Origin: an uncultured Clostridia bacterium
GTDB lineage: Bacteria > Bacillota > Clostridia > Christensenellales > Borkfalkiaceae
Direction of reading: 5' to 3'
Assembly (NCBI GenBank): GCA_947174975.1
Contig: CAMWLA010000072.1
Location: forward strand, 1-6,196
Length of the DNA stretch: 6,196 nt
The notes beneath the pieces were generated by a model that saw only the letters and a list, made by a program, of their open reading frames with translations, had not been told where the DNA came from and did no database searches. A program made the position numbers and the translations under genes. Positions 5,306-6,196 of this stretch are shown here, in pieces. The number at the start of each line of letters is the position of its first letter. The first letter of the stretch is position 1.

Positions 5306-6118
5306 ATGGAAAACGATATCAAGACAATTTTATCCGAGTGCGGCTTCGGTTTTAAAAAGCAGTTCGGGCAGAATTTTATAACCGACAAAAATCTATTATC
5401 GTCTATCGTCGCGCTGTCGGGCGCGGAAGAGGGAGACACCGTAGTTGAAATAGGTTGCGGTGCGGGAACGCTTACGCGCGCCCTTGCCGAAAAGGTTAAA
5501 AGGGTAATTGCGTTCGAGGTGGACAAAACGCTTCAGCCCGTGCTTGCCCGCACGCTTGCAAACCTCGACAATTGCGAAGTGGTGTTCAAGGACTTTTTAA
5601 AGGTAAACCTTGACGAGTTCGAGAAAGAGATAGGCGAATACAAGGTAGTTGCAAATCTGCCGTACTATATCACAACTCCGCTGATTATGAAAATAATGGA
5701 AGAGGGCAAGGCGTGCAAATCTCTCACCGTAATGGTTCAGGAAGAGGTTGCCAACAGGCTTTGCGCTCAAGCGGGAACGGCTGACTACGGCGCAATTACC
5801 GCAATGATAGCCCCGCGCGCCGACTGCAAAATAATTAAGCGCGTTCCGCGCACGCTTTTCTATCCGCGCCCCAACGTGGACAGCGCGGTGGTAAAGTTCG
5901 ACTTCGTTAAAAAAATCAAAATCCCCGCAAACTATAAAAAGGTGGTGCAAGCGGCGTTTTCCTCGCGCAGAAAAACGCTTGAAAACAATTTGGTAAATTC
6001 ATTCAAGCTGACCCGCCCCGAAGCCCAAAGCATTTTGACCGAATGCGGAATAGACCTCAAAGCCCGCGGCGAAACGCTTACCCATCAGCAGTTTGCATTA
6101 TTAGCCGAAAAGCTTTAA
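5306..6118 (+). CDS. rsmA: 16S rRNA (adenine1518-N6/adenine1519-N6) dimethyltransferase
   Basis: RsmA (KsgA) uses four S-adenosylmethionine molecules to dimethylate two adjacent adenines in the 3'-terminal hairpin of 16S rRNA during late 30S assembly. Loss of the enzyme gives kasugamycin resistance. The 270 residues fit the family. Visible landmarks are FKKQFGQNF (16-24), the SAM-binding motif VVEIGCGAG (46-54), the acidic FEVD strand end, the catalytic NLPYY (117-121), the VMVQEEVANRL helix, FYPRPNVDSAV, and the C-terminal SSRRKTLENNL (219-229). The ATG at 5306 gives the normal short N-terminal extension, but the AT-rich leader contains no Shine-Dalgarno sequence. It has its own promoter and terminator, so it is probably transcribed alone. 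In B. subtilis ksgA follows rnmV; here rnmV is absent and an SPFH gene precedes it. Confidence 0.96.
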   Translation: MENDIKTILSECGFGFKKQFGQNFITDKNLLSSIVALSGAEEGDTVVEIGCGAGTLTRALAEKVKRVIAFEVDKTLQPVLARTLANLDNCEVVFKDFLKVNLDEFEKEIGEYKVVANLPYYITTPLIMKIMEEGKACKSLTVMVQEEVANRLCAQAGTADYGAITAMIAPRADCKIIKRVPRTLFYPRPNVDSAVVKFDFVKKIKIPANYKKVVQAAFSSRRKTLENNLVNSFKLTRPEAQSILTECGIDLKARGETLTHQQFALLAEKL

Positions 6119-6138
6119 TTATTATCGTTAAGTAAAAT

Positions 6139-6174
6139 TTCAGTCGGAAGCAAAAGCTCCCGACTGAATTTTTT
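6139..6174 (+). terminator. Intrinsic terminator of rsmA
   Basis: The stem 6139-6151 (TTCAGTCGGAAGC) pairs with 6156-6168 (GCTCCCGACTGAA) around an AAAA loop with one A-C mismatch, followed directly by six T (6169-6174). It lies 20 bases after the rsmA stop codon. The remaining 22 bases of the window hold nothing I can recognise. Confidence 0.9.
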
Positions 6175-6196
6175 ATATATTCAATTTTTCCATCTC

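Overview
The window looks like chromosomal core DNA from an endospore-forming, low-to-mid-GC Bacillota, most likely an uncultured or gut member of the Clostridia. The grounds are: a spmA-spmB sporulation pair; the gene order metG-tatD-...-rsmA, which matches the B. subtilis metS-yabD-yabE-rnmV-ksgA region; sigma-A-type promoters with TTTACA/TTGACA and TATAAT/TATTAT boxes; and Rho-independent terminators after most units. No transposon, tRNA, rRNA or CRISPR array is visible. Assignment below class level is not possible from the sequence alone.

Layout. On the minus strand (1-1034), spmA and spmB overlap by 10 nt. spmB runs off the left edge with only its C-terminal tip missing. Divergently, a well-formed promoter at 1078-1106 drives metG (methionyl-tRNA synthetase with a C-terminal tRNA-binding domain). 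The real metG ATG sits where transcription should begin, so its mRNA is probably leaderless. tatD follows with a 4-nt GTGA stop/start overlap, and the two-gene unit ends in an AT-rich hairpin at 3854-3881.

Only two bases after that hairpin, a textbook promoter (3884-3912) starts a second unit. Its leader folds as a yybP-ykoY (manganese) riboswitch aptamer followed by a 14-bp intrinsic terminator, and then comes an SPFH/prohibitin-family membrane protein (4106-5170). This unit closes with a GC-rich hairpin (5185-5210). It sits where many Bacillota carry yabE/rnmV, between tatD and rsmA. A riboswitch of this class in front of an SPFH protein, rather than a manganese exporter, is the most interesting point in the window.

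The last unit is rsmA (16S rRNA A1518/A1519 dimethyltransferase). It has its own promoter (5247-5275) with a perfect 8-bp inverted repeat lying over the -35 box, and a strong terminator at 6139-6174. It is therefore probably monocistronic. metG, tatD and rsmA serve translation and nucleic-acid housekeeping. The SPFH unit is transcriptionally insulated from them on both sides and appears to respond to metal status. The first genes of the units spmA, metG and rsmA lack a recognisable Shine-Dalgarno sequence, whereas tatD and the SPFH gene have clear ones.
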